NCBI RefSeq assembly: GCF_027595985.1
Contig: NC_073306.1
Coordinates: 82,943,599 to 83,007,598 of the forward strand
DNA: 64,000 bases
Reading direction: 5' to 3'
From: Sorex araneus
Taxonomy: Eukaryota; Chordata; Mammalia; Eulipotyphla; Soricidae
This document shows, piece after piece, positions 22,601 to 35,279 of this stretch. The notes beneath the pieces are model-generated. The model did no database searches and was not told where the DNA came from. It saw only the letters and a program-made list of their open reading frames with translations. Each line of letters begins with the position of its first letter. Positions within the stretch are counted from its first letter, which is position 1. The position numbers were made by a program, and so were the translations under genes.

Positions 22601-25110
22601 GGCTTTTGTTCTTGGGGAGACTTTTGATTACAGTTTCAATTTCCTTGATATTAATGGGTCTATTCAGGTATTCCAAGTCTTCTTGGTTCAGTCTTGGGAG
22701 ATTGTCGGAGTCAAGGAATTCATCCATTTCTTTTAGGTTCTCTTGTTTCGTGGCATATAGGCTTTCAAAGTAGTCTCTGACGATCTTTTGAATTTCATTG
22801 GTTTCTGTTGTGATGTCCCCCTTTTCATTCCTGATTCGGTTTATTAGGGTTTTTTCTCTCTCTTTCTTTGTGAGTCTTGCTAGTGGTTTATCAATCTTGT
22901 GTATTTTCTCAAAGAACCAGCTCTTGGTTTCATTGACCTTTCGGATTGTTTTCTGGGTTTCCATGTCATTAATTTCTGCTCTAATTTTTATTATTTCCTT
23001 CCTTTGGTCTGGTTTGTGTTCGTTTTTTTGGTCCTTTTCTAAGGCCTTGAGCTGTGAAGTCAGGCTATCTGTGTAGGCCCTTTCTTCCTTCCTAAGGAAT
23101 GCTTGCAGAGCTATAAATTTTCCCCTTAACACAGCTTTAGCTGTGTCCCACAGGTTTTGGTAGTTTGCGTCTTCATTTTCAGTTGTTTCGAGGCATCTCT
23201 TGATTTCTTCCTTGATTTTCTTCCTGACCCACTCACTGTTCAACACCGAACTGTTTAATTTCCAGGTGTTTGCTTTGATTCTCTGCGTCTGTGTGTGGTT
23301 AGCTTCTATCTTCAGTGCATCGTGGTCTGAGAAGGTAGTGGATACAATTTCTATTTTTCCGATTCTATTGAGGTATGTTTTGTGGCCCAGTACACGGTCT
23401 ATTTTGGAAAATGTTCCATGTGCACTGAAAAAGAATGTGTATTCTTTCTTTTTGGGGTGTAAAGCCCTATATAGGTCTATTAGGCCTCCCTCTTCTATTT
23501 TTTCCTTCAGTGTTAGTATTTCCTTGGTGAATTTTATTCTTGTCGATCTATCCAGAGGTGATAAGGCGGTGTTGAAGTTTCGCACTACTATTGTGTTGCT
23601 AGCAATGTCCTCCTTAAAGTCTGTTAGGACTTGTTTTAAGTATTTAGCCGGTCGCTCATTAGGTGCGTAAACGTTTAAGAGTGTGATTTCTTCCTGTTGT
23701 ACATATCCCTTGATAAATAGGAAGTGACCCTCGCTGTCTCTTCTGATCTTTTTCAACCTGAAATCTATGTTGTCCGATACTAGTATGGCCACCCCAGCTT
23801 TTTTGAGGGAGTTGTTTGCTTGCAGGATTGTTTTCCATCCTTTGACTTTGAGTCTGTGTTTGCTCTGACTGTTCAGGTGTGTTTCTTGTAGGCAGCGGAA
23901 TGTTGGGTTTTGTTTCCGAATCCATTTTGCCACTCTATGTCTTTTAATTAGTGCATTTAGGCCATTGACATTGAGAGAGATTATTGTCATGGGATTTTGT
24001 GTCATCTTTCTGTGGGGATTGTTGTTCTTGTAGGGTTTTTCCTTGTCTTACAAAAGCCCCTTTAGTCCTTCTTTTAAGGTTGGTTTTGAGTCTATGAAGT
24101 TCCTTAGTTGTTGTTTATCCATGAAATTGTGTATGGTTCCTTCGAGTTTGAGTGAGAGCTTAGCCAGATAAAGTATTCTTGGTGAGGCGTTCATTTCATT
24201 GAGTTTTTTCACTATATACCACCATTGTCTTCTGGCTTGGAGGGTTTCCTCTGATAAGTCTGCTGTGAATCTAAGGGGTGCTCCCTTGTATGTGATTTCT
24301 TTTTTTGACCTTGCTGCTTGCAGTATCGTATCCCTATCCATGGCATCCATCATTCTGAACTATGATGTGTCTTGGAGTCTTTTTATTAGGGTCCCTTCTA
24401 GCTGGCACCCTTCTGGCTCCTAGGATCTGAACATCTGCCTGATCCAGCTCTGGGAACTTTCCAGCAATGATTTCTTTAACTGTAGCTTTCTCATTAGGGT
24501 TGCCTCCCTGTCCTTCTGGAACTCCAATGATTCTTATGTTATTTCTCTTGGCATCATCCCCTAGGTCCCTGATTCACCCTAGAGCTATTTTAAGATCATT
24601 TTCAATTGTTTGTTGTAGCCTTTGGAATTTCTGTTGCTCATCTTCAAGGTCACTAATTCTCTCTTCAGCTGCAGCTGAGAATGGCACATTTAAAAAAAAA
24701 ATAAGAACGCCAACTGGGATCAATTCTGTGTTGACAGGGATATGGTAAAAAAAGGAATCTCAACCACAGCTGGTAGGAATGTTTCTGGTTCAAACCCTAT
24801 AAAAAATCAGTATGAAGATTTCTCAGAAACATAAGAATAGAGCTACCATACTAATGAGCAATTTCTTAGTAATACCTCTAAGACACAGAAACATTCATTC
24901 AAAAATGACAGATGCATACCATTATTCATTGCAGCATTCAGCACAATAGAAACAGATGATTGGATAATGAAGCTGTAATACTATGTAGCTGCAGGGAAGA
25001 ATAAAATCATACAATTCACTGTAATTTGGATGGAACTGGGTGAGAAGTACGAGAATCCATTATGTCAGAAGGACTCTGGGCTAGGAGAAGAGAGAGGAGG
25101 GAGAGGAATA
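19640..25110 (+). mobile_element. Older L1 ORF2/3' fragment, split by the younger L1
   Basis: The flanks 19640-19742 and 24676-25110 join into forward L1 sequence: GATATCACTTCACACTGGTGAGAATGG-like text, then GCTGGTAGGAATGT and TTCATTGCAGCATTCAGC. The younger L1 is inserted in the middle. Confidence 0.65.
19743..24675 (-). mobile_element. Young 5'-truncated L1 (partial ORF1, most of ORF2, 3' end)
   Basis: 4.9-kb L1 in reverse, with a perfect 17-bp duplication TGAGAATGGCACATTTA (19726-19742 and 24676-24692). The 5' end lies inside the ORF1 coiled-coil region. The ORF1 C-terminal domain is at about 24050-24670 with a stop and a frameshift. ORF2 starts at 24005 and is open for 497 codons to 22512 (endonuclease and start of the reverse transcriptase). 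It continues in pieces at 22406-21990, about 21935-21885 (FADD motif), 21764-21102 and 20950-20381. Stops and frameshifts make it inactive. The endonuclease GDFN motif reads RNFN. Confidence 0.95.
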
Positions 25111-28100
25111 ATGAATGAAAGAGAAATCTTCTAGATAATAAGTCCTGCTGAAACTTACTGTCTTCTAAGATGACTTCAAGGGCTGGGAAGGCAGTTCTGG
25201 AAACATCTGTGAATCATTTACTCTTTACTAGAGAATCTTGGAGGTGTTTATGATGTTAATTTTCAGATTTGGGCATCAATAAAAGAAAGTTTAGCAAGAT
25301 GTCTCACTTAGAAAAAAAGTATCAGTGATTTATCCTGAGATGTGATTGTCCCTTAAGAAGCATTCCCACGGAAAACATTTGTGTACACACTGAGTTCAGA
25401 AAGAATTCAAGTTGGCACACCATTCTTTTACCATCATAAGATCTATTTGAAGCAAAAATCCCACATACATATTTATATATCCAGTATAGTAGTTTCTTTT
25501 TGAGCTTTTGTTTCATCTTGCATCGGATTTCAAATAAACTCTGAAAAAATTAATATTTTTACTGAGAATGAAAAAAAGGCTCAACTGCAACTCCATCTTC
25601 ATTTAGTATTAGAGAATCCTGTATTTCTAATCACAGGGACATTTTTTATTTGAGTGTCAGATCTCATTGTATATCAGGAAAACATAGTGGGGTTTTTTTT
25701 TTTGGGGGGGGAATCTTTTGGAAAGAAACTAACCTGACAAACAAACATAAAAGAAATATTGGAGGTATAAAATACTTTCTGGGAAATGTACACTAGTGAC
25801 TGGGTGTTGGAACACTGCATGACTGAAACCTTACTATGAACAGCTTTGTAACCCTGTAGCTCACAGTGAATCAATTAAAAAAATAAAATAAAATACAATC
25901 AGTATTTTCATAAGCAAGTCTTGAGATGTGCACATCTGTATTTTATGTGTGTGTTGGGAGGGGGCTGGATAAAGAAGATCCAGAGAGTGACAGACTTAAG
26001 TTTTGCTTCTACCTTTTTTTTTCTGATCAAAATTAAATGGGGGGAGGGTAATCTGTTAAATGAGTTAGAGAGAATAGAGATGAAGGAAGGTGAGAGAGAG
26101 GTCCCAGGAGCCTGAAGGAGGTCAACTTTATTTGAAACGTGTACTTCCGGTTCCTAGGGGAATTTCTGTAATGTGCAAACCTGCTGCTTAGTAAAATGGT
26201 CCTGCTTGGCCTCCCTTACATGTTAAAGTACCTTGACCACATCATTATAGATTGGTTCTTAAACATCAATTATATAAGCAACAGAGTAAATTAAAGAATC
26301 CAGTCTGGGGCTAAGGAGACAGTAAAATATGCAGGAGTATACAATGCTGTACAATTGGAGGCCTGGGTATAATCTTCAGTACCACATAAGGTCTCTAACA
26401 CAATAGAAAAGATGAAATAAATTTCTTTATTTAAACCTTTATTTCCAAAGATAATGGCAGTAAGCACTCTCTTTCAATTTCATGAATACATTTCTTGTCA
26501 CTGTAGGTTATGTGAAATAGAAAGAATCCAGAACCTTAGAAATATTTTAAGTCATGGCTTCTATGTAAAGTATTTCATACGCCTGAGTAGAATCAACTCA
26601 GTAGTTGCAATTCAGTAGATTGTCCTGAGTAGATGTAAGTATATACTGTACACTGTAAATTTTGTGTACCTTAATAATAAATAGGACAAACTGGTATAGA
26701 TTTAGGGTAGTCATTCATTTGTGAGACTATTGTGAGAATCAAGCATGCAGAAACTGCTCAATAAGTATTATTGATAACTATGTACTATATTAGACCACTC
26801 TATTTTCCCAAATCATCATGTTTAGTCTCCTACCCAAAATTATATCTTTAACAAGAATCCTACTTCATAATAGACCTTTTGTCAGCACCTACCTAGCTAT
26901 TTTGGGGGGCAGGGAACACATTTAATAAGGGAATGGAATTACTTTGTGGGAGGGTATGTATTACTAAGAGAAATTGAATTGAAATTCAACTATAATAATC
27001 TGGTAGATACTGAGATGATTTTAACACATGATATATAATACTTTAAGTGAGCCTCTTAAAAGTTTGTCACTTCACAAATATGGAAACAGAGACTAAGAGA
27101 GCTTAAATGTATTGCCCATAAAATGGGGAAACTGGGTTTTAAAAGCTCCCTTAGAACTATGTGAAATGAAAGATTTAGGAGATATGACAACGTGTAGTTT
27201 ACAAAAGCTTCTAGCAGGTGTAGAATATGTCTGTTACATAATCTTAAAAGGCATCTGCTTTGTACATTTTGAGTGATGGAAGGAAAAGGAGTCTTTGTAG
27301 AAGGGTAGGAATTTATTTATAATCGAATTTTAAGATTTTTGAGAACAAAGCCATTAAGATATGCTATGTCCATCATTTGGTTACTCTATAAACTTTGTTT
27401 ACTGCTGGTTAATATGTCTTCCTGATATATCTAAGTCATAAGTTTACACTTTTAGGTTATTTATACCACAGATCTTTAAGGGTGAGCTTAGAAGATTAGA
27501 ATTTTGTCACAAAGCCAAAGAATAAGAAAATTATATACTATCATGGATAAATCTGTGGCAGCATATTTTGCATGTGACCATCAGGTCCAATATGATTACT
27601 CCTATTGGCAGAGTTTACAAAAAGATCCTGATTTGTTGGGGAGAAATCTACCAGCCATAAAATGTCTTTATTCTTCTATTGAGCTAAATTTTGTCTTCTT
27701 CTAACTTTCACAACCTGGACCTAATGCCTCAAGTCAGAGCACAGAAAAGCACATGTTTCCATCTCTTTCTATAAGCCCTCAAACAATGACTGCACATAAG
27801 CAATCCCTTAAGTTATTTTTCATTTTGATGAGTTATACTCCTTCCCATTTAAAATATTTAAATGAGATTATTTAAAATAATCTCTTTGGACAGGATATGA
27901 TAAATATCCTTAATTAAGGTGCTGAGAGTAATACCAAATATTAGTGTAGACACAGTCAGGCAGTGAGGCAGGGCAAGACGCCGCCCTCCCAACAAGACCT
28001 GATATGCTGCAGAAAAGACACTCTAAAGATGAGAAAGCACAGACACACTCACAGTCACAAATTCAAACATACCTGCAACAAAGAGAGGCATTAAAACTTG

Positions 28101-29072
28101 ACAGTAAGAATATGGTGAAGGGGGATGGCTCACACATGTTATAACCCTGGTTATGCTTAAGTGCTGGGTTATCTGTAGCCATGTTGGAAAAACACATTTT
28201 GACTTGGTATCGTGAGAGATAGAGATAGCAAAAGATATCCTCTAAGGTACAAAATCTATGATAAAGGGACAAGGCAATCCTGCTCACTAGCCCTGGGAAG
28301 TGGTGGAAAACCTCCTAGGATGCTTGAGTTAAGTAAAACAAAGAGTATCCTAAAAACATTTACACTCAGATATATAATATATAGTTTTGAGGCTTGGTAT
28401 TTGTTGCCTGCATTGAGTGTGAAACATATCAGAAATTGACACAATAACTTGTTCAGAGCTTTGACAGAGCAAATGCAATGCATTTCTATGTAGGCTTTTC
28501 CAGAACTCTAGGTTAGGTGAAACTCATAGGGAAAAACTGATGGAGCTTCAACAAAACCCTCATAATATGAGGACACAATAAAAACTATAAGTTACTTGAT
28601 AAAACAGAAGTCAGATACAATAAGAAGATGTATGTCACAAGAATTTAATATAATAGAATGGTGTGAAAGATAATGAAATAAATGTGGAAAAATGTATATT
28701 GAACTAAAAGGTATAATAAAAACTTCAATAAAAAATATAACAGTAGAATACAAAACAAGGACTTCAAGAACTGAAAAGTCAGCCTTTATATTAACAAGTC
28801 AAGGTACAGATTACATAGAAGAGAGATAATTGAACAGAAATACTTAGCTCAAAATAAATTACAAAAAAAGTGCTAAGAGAGATAAAAAGTAGGAAAGTAC
28901 AAAAATGAGCAAACAAGAGATGGAAGAGAATATAAGAATATCTAGTATTTAATTAAAAGTATAACAAAGACAGCAAAGAAAATAAAGTATTGCCCCAAAA
29001 GATAATATATGAGAATATTACAAAACAAGAGAAAAAGATGAAGGCTCCATTTAAAGAAGTATTCCTGAACTG
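25111..29072. other. Long AT-rich anonymous region
   Basis: No gene, splice-consistent exon set or RNA gene is seen over 4 kb. One weak forward SINE-like trace (26308-26400, GGGGCTAAGGAGACAG) and a short retroposon 3' end trace near 25680-25890 are visible. 28500-29070 is A-rich and may be an old L1. Confidence 0.5.
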
Positions 29073-29090
29073 ATAAATAAAAACATTACT

Positions 29091-31104
29091 GGGGGTATGG
29101 TGCCTCGAGCAGGCCAACCTGTACCTGCAGGGAGAGTGCATCAGCAGCCTGATGGTACCTTCAGGCTTTCTGGTACCCCCAAATTGCCCCTGTGCCTATG
29201 GCCAGACCCCAACAACTTGGGATCAAGTTTACCAAGAAATTAGATGACCAAAAGTTAGGTATGTGGGAGCCACATCCACAAACCGCCTCCAGCTCAGCTA
29301 TACAAGCTCATTTATTGGCCTTACTTCAGAGATGCATAGATAAAAGAGATCCAAAGCCACAGTTAATCTCAGACCCTCATGTGGCTGGAGAGACTGGGGT
29401 AAATTGGAGGGGGCCAGGTCAGCCTGGTGGTCCACCCAAGCAGAGCCACTTGCTTCCACAATCCAAAATCGCTGCCATATCCCTGGCCTGACTCCACCAT
29501 CTCAGGGCAGGCTTCACCAAGATATAATCTACTGAAAATTCTGGTATGTGGGTTCTGTGACTGAAATCTCCAGGCCTTCTCAGAGTTGGGTTGGGCTACT
29601 TCCTCCTACTTCCCAATACATATGGAAGCACTGGCAGTCACTCCCACGAACCAACTCCAGTGCCACCCTGTAAACTCTATTACTGGCCTTGCTTCAGAGA
29701 CCACTAAATAAATCTCAAAAGAGATTAAAAGCCACAGAAAAGCTCAGACCTGTGCATGGCTGAACAGACTGGGGTAAATTGGAGGGGAGTGGGTTGACCT
29801 GTGCCCACCCAAACAGAGCCCTCAGCAGCCACTTGCTTCCACAATTCAAAATTGCCGCCATACCCCCAAGCCTGACTCCACCGTCTCAGGATGGACTTTA
29901 CCAAGATATAACCTGCTGAAAATTTCGTAATGTGGATGTTAGCGCACCAAGAGCCCTAGCCCAGAGACAGCAGTGAGTCCCGAAAGACACCACAACGCTG
30001 TAGATCTCTCCAGGCCCCACACCAAGCCAATTTTACTGGGGCACCCCAGATGGAGCAGGTACAGTCTCCCCACCTACTCCAGATGGAATCCCAGTGACCA
30101 AGAGCTTCCACAAACAAGGCCCAGGTATACGGGTTCCAGGACTGAATCTCAAGGCCGCATGGTGGCAGAGGACCCAGGCTGTGCCTCCCAGGTCCTTGCC
30201 TGCCCAGCAGACTGGCTGACATGCCCACAATTTGCCTCCGGGCACCATCTTAGTGCACCAACAGCCCTGGCCCAGAGACATAGCAGAGAGTCCCAGAAGA
30301 CACCACACTGCCAGAGATCTCTCCCGGCCCCATTCTAGGCCAATTTCACCAGGGCACCCCAGGTGGAACAGGTGCAGTCTCCCCACCTACTCCAGATGGA
30401 ATCCTGGTGACCAAGAGCTTCCACAAGCAAGGCCCAGGTGTGCAGGTTCCAGGACTGAATCTCCAGGCTGCATGGCTATAGAGGACCTAGGCTGTCCCTC
30501 CCTGGTATCCGCCCGCCCAACAGATTGGCTGCCACACCCACAATATGCCTCTCAGCTCCATCTTAGCGCACCAACAGCCCTGGCCCAGAGACTCCCAATT
30601 GAACCCTAAAATATATTAGTGCCGGTGAAGGGATGGGTATTCGAGCATTGTATAACTGAGATTTAAACCTGAAAACTTTGTAACTTTCCACATGGTGACT
30701 CAATAAAAAATTAAAAACAAACAAACAAACAAACAAAAATATATTAGTGCCATACAGAGATGTCTCTAGAACCCAATCATTTACAAGAAATTTACATTTA
30801 CAATCATGGCCATTCGAGCTCTCATGATACCCAAAATGAACAATGGAAATAAATTATCTAGCGTCTGCACCCTGGCAGGTAGGCTTGAATGGTAGTGGGA
30901 AATTTCGAGCAAAACATAATGCTCAAAATTAGAGAGAGAGTAGTGGGGAAACTGCCATAGAGGCAAGGGGAGGACTGGGATGTGGGTGATGGAAAATGTA
31001 CACTGGTGGAGGGCTGGGTGTTCCAACATTATATGGCTGAATCTCAAACATGAAAGCTTTGTAGCTCTATCTCACAGTACTACAATTAAGAAAAAGTAAA
31101 ATAA
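29091..31104 (+). mobile_element. 2.0-kb composite non-autonomous retroposon with tandem 5' modules
   Basis: Bounded by imperfect duplications ATAAATAAAAACATTACT (29073-29090) and ATAAATAAATAACATTATT (31105 on). It starts with a module ending in CAAAATCGCTGCCAT, duplicated at about 29.2-29.53 and 29.53-29.93 kb. A ~300-bp module follows twice (about 29943-30247 and 30248-30600). An L1-like 3' end (GAAAATGTACACTGGTGGAG to CTCACAGTACTACAATTAAG) closes it. No ORF of retroelement type is seen. Confidence 0.65.
30624..30735 (+). mobile_element. Very short L1-like 3' end insertion
   Basis: About 90 bp (GGTGAAGGGATGGGTATTCG to GTGACTCAATAAAAAATT) plus an (AAAC)n tail. A perfect 16-bp duplication AAAATATATTAGTGCC flanks it (30608-30623 and 30736-30751). 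It inserted into the 2.0-kb composite. Confidence 0.85.
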
Positions 31105-31184
31105 ATAAATAAATAACATTATTAACTTGAGGTCATTAAAACAATGTTTTATGAACATCTCTCTAAGGTGTACACAGGCATATT

Positions 31185-31560
31185 ATATAGACAGGTGTGC
31201 CTCATTTTATTTCATTTTAATGTGTTTCGCAGATACTGTGATTTTGATGGACATTTTGGTTATTACTACTGTATTATTGTTACTTTGCAAATTACTTTAT
31301 AAATGCTGCACATTGTTGGTCACACCCAGCAGTGCTCAGGGCTTACTCCTAGTTCTGCCTCAAGGATCACTCCTGACGTGCTCAGAGCACTACAGAGGGT
31401 GCTGAGGATCAAGACCATGTCGACCACCTGCAAGGCAAATGCCCTACTTGCTGTACTATTGCCCTAGATAGTGTATTTTCACACAACGAAAATCTGGAAA
31501 TATTTCAAACTTTTCCGTTAGCATTATATCTGTTCTCTGTGATTAGTGACGTGTTTAGCT
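31185..31560 (+). mobile_element. Tigger-like (pogo/mariner) DNA transposon remnant
   Basis: CAGGTGTGCCTCATTTTATTT, GTTTCGCAGATACTGTGATT and AATATTTCAAACTTTT resemble the Tigger1 terminal region as remembered. A type A SINE (31317-31467) interrupts it. Confidence 0.5.
31317..31467 (-). repeat. Type A SINE inside the Tigger-like remnant
   Basis: Reverse copy from GGTCACACCCAGCAGTGC to GTACTATTGCCCTAG. Confidence 0.75.
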
Positions 31561-31696
31561 GAAAAGTTATATTCCTCTTTATTTAAATCAAAAGCAAGAA
31601 ATGATTTGGCATGCCAAAGCCAAAACAGGCTGAGAACTAGGTCTTTTGTATCATTTACCCAAATTGTGAGAGTAAAGATAAATTCTTAAGGGAAAT

Positions 31697-31855
31697 TGTT
31701 TTTTCTTTTTGGATCACACCCAGCAATGCTTAGGGGTTACTCCTGGCTCTGCACTCAAGAATTACTCCTGGAGGCACTTGGGTGACCAGATATGATGCCA
31801 GGGATTGAATCCAGGTTGACAGCATGCAAGGCAAACGCCTTACCCGCTGGCCTTT
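31697..31855 (-). repeat. Type A SINE
   Basis: Reverse copy (GGATCACACCCAGCAATGC to ACGCCTTACCCGCTGG) with GGGAAATT repeats on both sides. Confidence 0.8.
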
Positions 31856-32691
31856 GAGGGAAATTTTAAGTGTTTCCTTCAAGCACTTAAACATACCTGT
31901 GATAAGTGATTCAGGGACCAGGGAGATAGCAAATGTTGTGTAGCAAATAAGCCTAGCGTGGAAAGGCTCTGGGTTCAATTCTCAGTGTCTTCCTCCAGCA
32001 CTGCCTCCTGGGTCATGGTTCCACGCAGCCACCACCACCTACCTCCAGCCAGCTTACTGAACAGCAAGGCAAGGAGTGCACAGAGAATCCAAAAGAAATA
32101 TCCGGAGGAAATTAAAAAAGAACAAAGACTGAAGCAAATCAACATATGGTGATGAGAACTAATCAGAATTCAGAATAAAGTGACTGGGGACTTTAAAAGG
32201 TTTTCTTTCTTTCTTTGTTTTAATTTAGGTACTACTGTTACAGTAATGTTAACATTATGGTTATGGTTTTAAAGTATAATGTTACTGTAAAGACCTTTCA
32301 CCATTGTCCTTAGTCACTTCTTTTCTGCCTCTCCCCTCCCCCATTACTTGGTAACCTGGGTTTTGAAGTCAGCTGTGCACAGCTGTCATTTCTTACTCCT
32401 CTCACTGAGAAGGGAGTGGGGGCAGGGGGTAGGAAAACTAGCTACATCTGATGATTTCTGGTAACAATGATTTCATAACCACTTGTATTTGTGTTTTTTT
32501 TCCCCAAAATACTTTTTTTTAAAATTTTGGCACTATAATTTGCAGTTTTATGCCTCATTCAGGTATACAGTGTCTCAACACCAATCCCATCACCAGTATC
32601 AACTTCCCTTCACCAAGGTTCCCAGGTTCTCTCCCACTGCCCACCCTGTCTCCCAACAGACACATTTTAAGTCTATGTATATTTACGTTTG
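31856..32691. repeat. Old SINE trace and L1-3'-like sequence
   Basis: A forward SINE trace lies at 31915-32010. 32510-32680 resembles L1 3' UTR sequence in reverse (ACACCAATCCCATCACCAGT). No gene. Confidence 0.45.
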
Positions 32692-32930
32692 GGCTGGAGC
32701 AATAGCACAGTGGGTAGGGCATTTGCCTTGCACGCGACTGACCCAGGTTCTATTCCTCTGTCCTTCTTGGAGAACCCAGCAAGCTACCCAGAGTATCTTG
32801 CCCACAAGGCAGAGCCTGGCAAGCTCCTCATGGCGAATTCGATATGTCAAAAAACAGTAACAACAAGTCTCACAATGGAGACATTACTGGTGCCCGCTCG
32901 AGCAAATCAACCAGCAATGGGATGATAGTG
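32692..32930 (+). repeat. Type B SINE
   Basis: Forward copy from GGGCTGGAGCAATAGCACAG to AATGGGATGATAGTGATG. The tRNA-like head is intact. Confidence 0.88.
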
Positions 32931-34430
32931 ATGTAACAACATCTATTTATGTTTAAAATTGGTTATTACAAATAGAGTGAATGGTTTTGATTTTCATATA
33001 TTTATCAAGATAAATTTAATATAGTTTTTTAAGCACAAAGTTTTCTAGATATATGGTCAGATCATTTAAGTATTATAATCTCTGGTAAAAAGCCAAGCTT
33101 ATCTCTTCTCACATGTGTAGGGAGCAAGTTGGGTTTTTGATTTTTTTTTTTTTTTGCCTTAGCAGCCAGCTCTCAGGCCCAAAGGAAGATTGCTTTAGCT
33201 CAATTTTTTTAGAGGCTGCAACATCAGTAGGTGATCTCAACTGTCACATCTCTACCTCTCCTGAACTCAGCTTATGCCACTGATGACACTGATATGCCAG
33301 TTTGCCCTGGTTCATGATGCTAAGAAATCATCCCTACCTCCGCCTTTCTTTCACAGACATCATCACTTTGAATGTCCAAAATGCAAAAGAGAACATGTCA
33401 TTTTGCACCTATCAAACAACTGTTTACTATAGGTCACATTCACACATTGAATTGAAATTTCTGCAACCCAACAACCTGCCCTCACTGAAATGTCAAGCTG
33501 GCCCTGATGTGGTATCCACGATTACTGTGATGGTCTGACATACACGCAACTTTCTAATCCCCGACATTTTCAGTTGTTTCACCACAACTAATAACAATTA
33601 AGCATATTGTCAAGTTTTAATAAACTTGTTTTTGTGCTGAATTTATTCCATCTGCCAATCACCTTATATACTATAAATCATTCTGTAGGAATCCATCGAA
33701 TCAAGCTTATTATAATTCATAGGAATTAAAAATGTCAATATTAGATTTAACTCAATCTTCACATTTCAGATCAACTTCCTGATATAGTCAGGAGATCAGA
33801 AAAAGAGTGCAAGCTTTTAAAAAGACTTAGAAAAAATTTAGTAAAATAAATAAATCAATAAATAATAAACTAAGGTAGGTAAGGCCTCTCCCATTGCTGA
33901 ATATCAGAGCAAGAACCAATCTGAAAGTGAGGGCCGCCCATGCACAGAAGACAATAGAAGCTCAAAGGGCCTGGGTATCTGGGCACGAGCTGGGGAGAAA
34001 TGTGCGACTTGAGAACAGGGTTTTCAGAAGGATGTCTGGGAAAGCCAGATCAATCAAATGCAATGATGGAAAAGAAAAACAAAGTCACAGATTTTTTTCC
34101 TGAGCCACACCCAATTTATATGTGCTCTGGTTTAATCTTTGATAACACCTCTTTTGATTATCCTCTAAACCCATGCATGAGAGGAGTATTTACATGAAAA
34201 GTGGACCAGTGAATAACTTCTGAGATGACTTTTGCAAAACAAAACATGAAGTCTAAGCTCTTAGAGATAAAGCTATATCTAGTGGATCAACTTGATGCTA
34301 TAAACTTACAAGCAAGATTCAAATATCTATTAAATTCAAGTGATTGCTTTGGAAAAGTTGTTAATTCCTGTACCTAGTGAAAAGTAGGTGCAAGTGAATG
34401 CAATAAGAAAATAGACACCACACAGTGAGG
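32931..34430. other. Anonymous sequence
   Basis: Open frames at 33302-33538 and 33894-34197 have no recognisable homology or splice context. Confidence 0.4.
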
Positions 34431-35279
34431 TAAACAGAGAAAGTTTAATAGAATCATTATAGTAAAAAACTATATGATACAAAAAAAAAAAAACCTCACA
34501 TGAATTCTAAGCTAAAGGAGACTAAGGAAGAATAAATTAGGCAAGTCACTTCTCCCCAAGGTCTGAGTGATGACTTTGTCAGAGATTTTCTTTACTCCCT
34601 TGGGCTTAGAGAAATGTGTTGATTTCAAAAGGCCACAGAACTGGCTCTGCAGTCACCAGACTAACTAGAAACCACCTGCCACTGGTTTCTGAATCTCCAG
34701 GATTTACAGAGACTTCAGATGCCTTCAGGTTGTGTGAGATTCTGTAGAGGAGATGGCTCACTGGGAAGGTCAGGAAGTCTTCTGGGTCTGGGTGCCTGTT
34801 TCCATAGCAAGAGGGTCAAGGGAAGGTTGTTACCAGATTGAGGTTACTGTGTCCCTTAAATGTCTCTGAGCTGTGTGCTGTGGGGCAGAATGAATGTGTT
34901 CATTCCAGTTTTGCTATCCCACCACATAATAGAAACTCTGAGAGCTTCTTCCTCCTGCAGGGTCTATCCAGGATCCTCAAGTGAGAAAAACTTAGCATTG
35001 TTATCACTGTAAATTTACTATAAGGGAGAAAGGGGGGATTCTTGGGGGCACAGAGGCAATGGTGAAGAGAAGTGTAACTCCACAGGGTAAAGCCCAGGGC
35101 CTCTCCTCAGCCCCACAAACAAACTCAACATATTCAAAGACACAAACGAAGGTGATGGAAATGAAATACCAAGTTTTTTCTCACAAAATGTGGAGTGGTG
35201 CTTCCAGCAGATTCAGGCCCCCTTGCCACACCTCTCCCCTTAAAGCACTGGGCTAATCTGATTGGAACCCCACTTTCAT
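34431..35279. other. Unassigned sequence, possibly LTR-like
   Basis: Composition and spacing vaguely recall an LTR in reverse, but no terminal repeats or primer-binding site were found. No gene. Confidence 0.25.

Noticed and set aside
22512-24005. 497-codon open frame as a host gene
   Set aside because: It is the L1 ORF2 endonuclease and start of the reverse transcriptase, inside an element with target duplications.
29091-31104. CRISPR-like or satellite array
   Set aside because: Only two copies of each module, in a mammalian retroposon context with target duplications.
33302-33538. 78-codon open frame suggesting an exon
   Set aside because: No homology recognised, no supporting neighbours.
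34431-35279. Endogenous retroviral LTR
   Set aside because: Only an impression of composition; no paired LTRs, primer-binding site or viral coding remnants were found.
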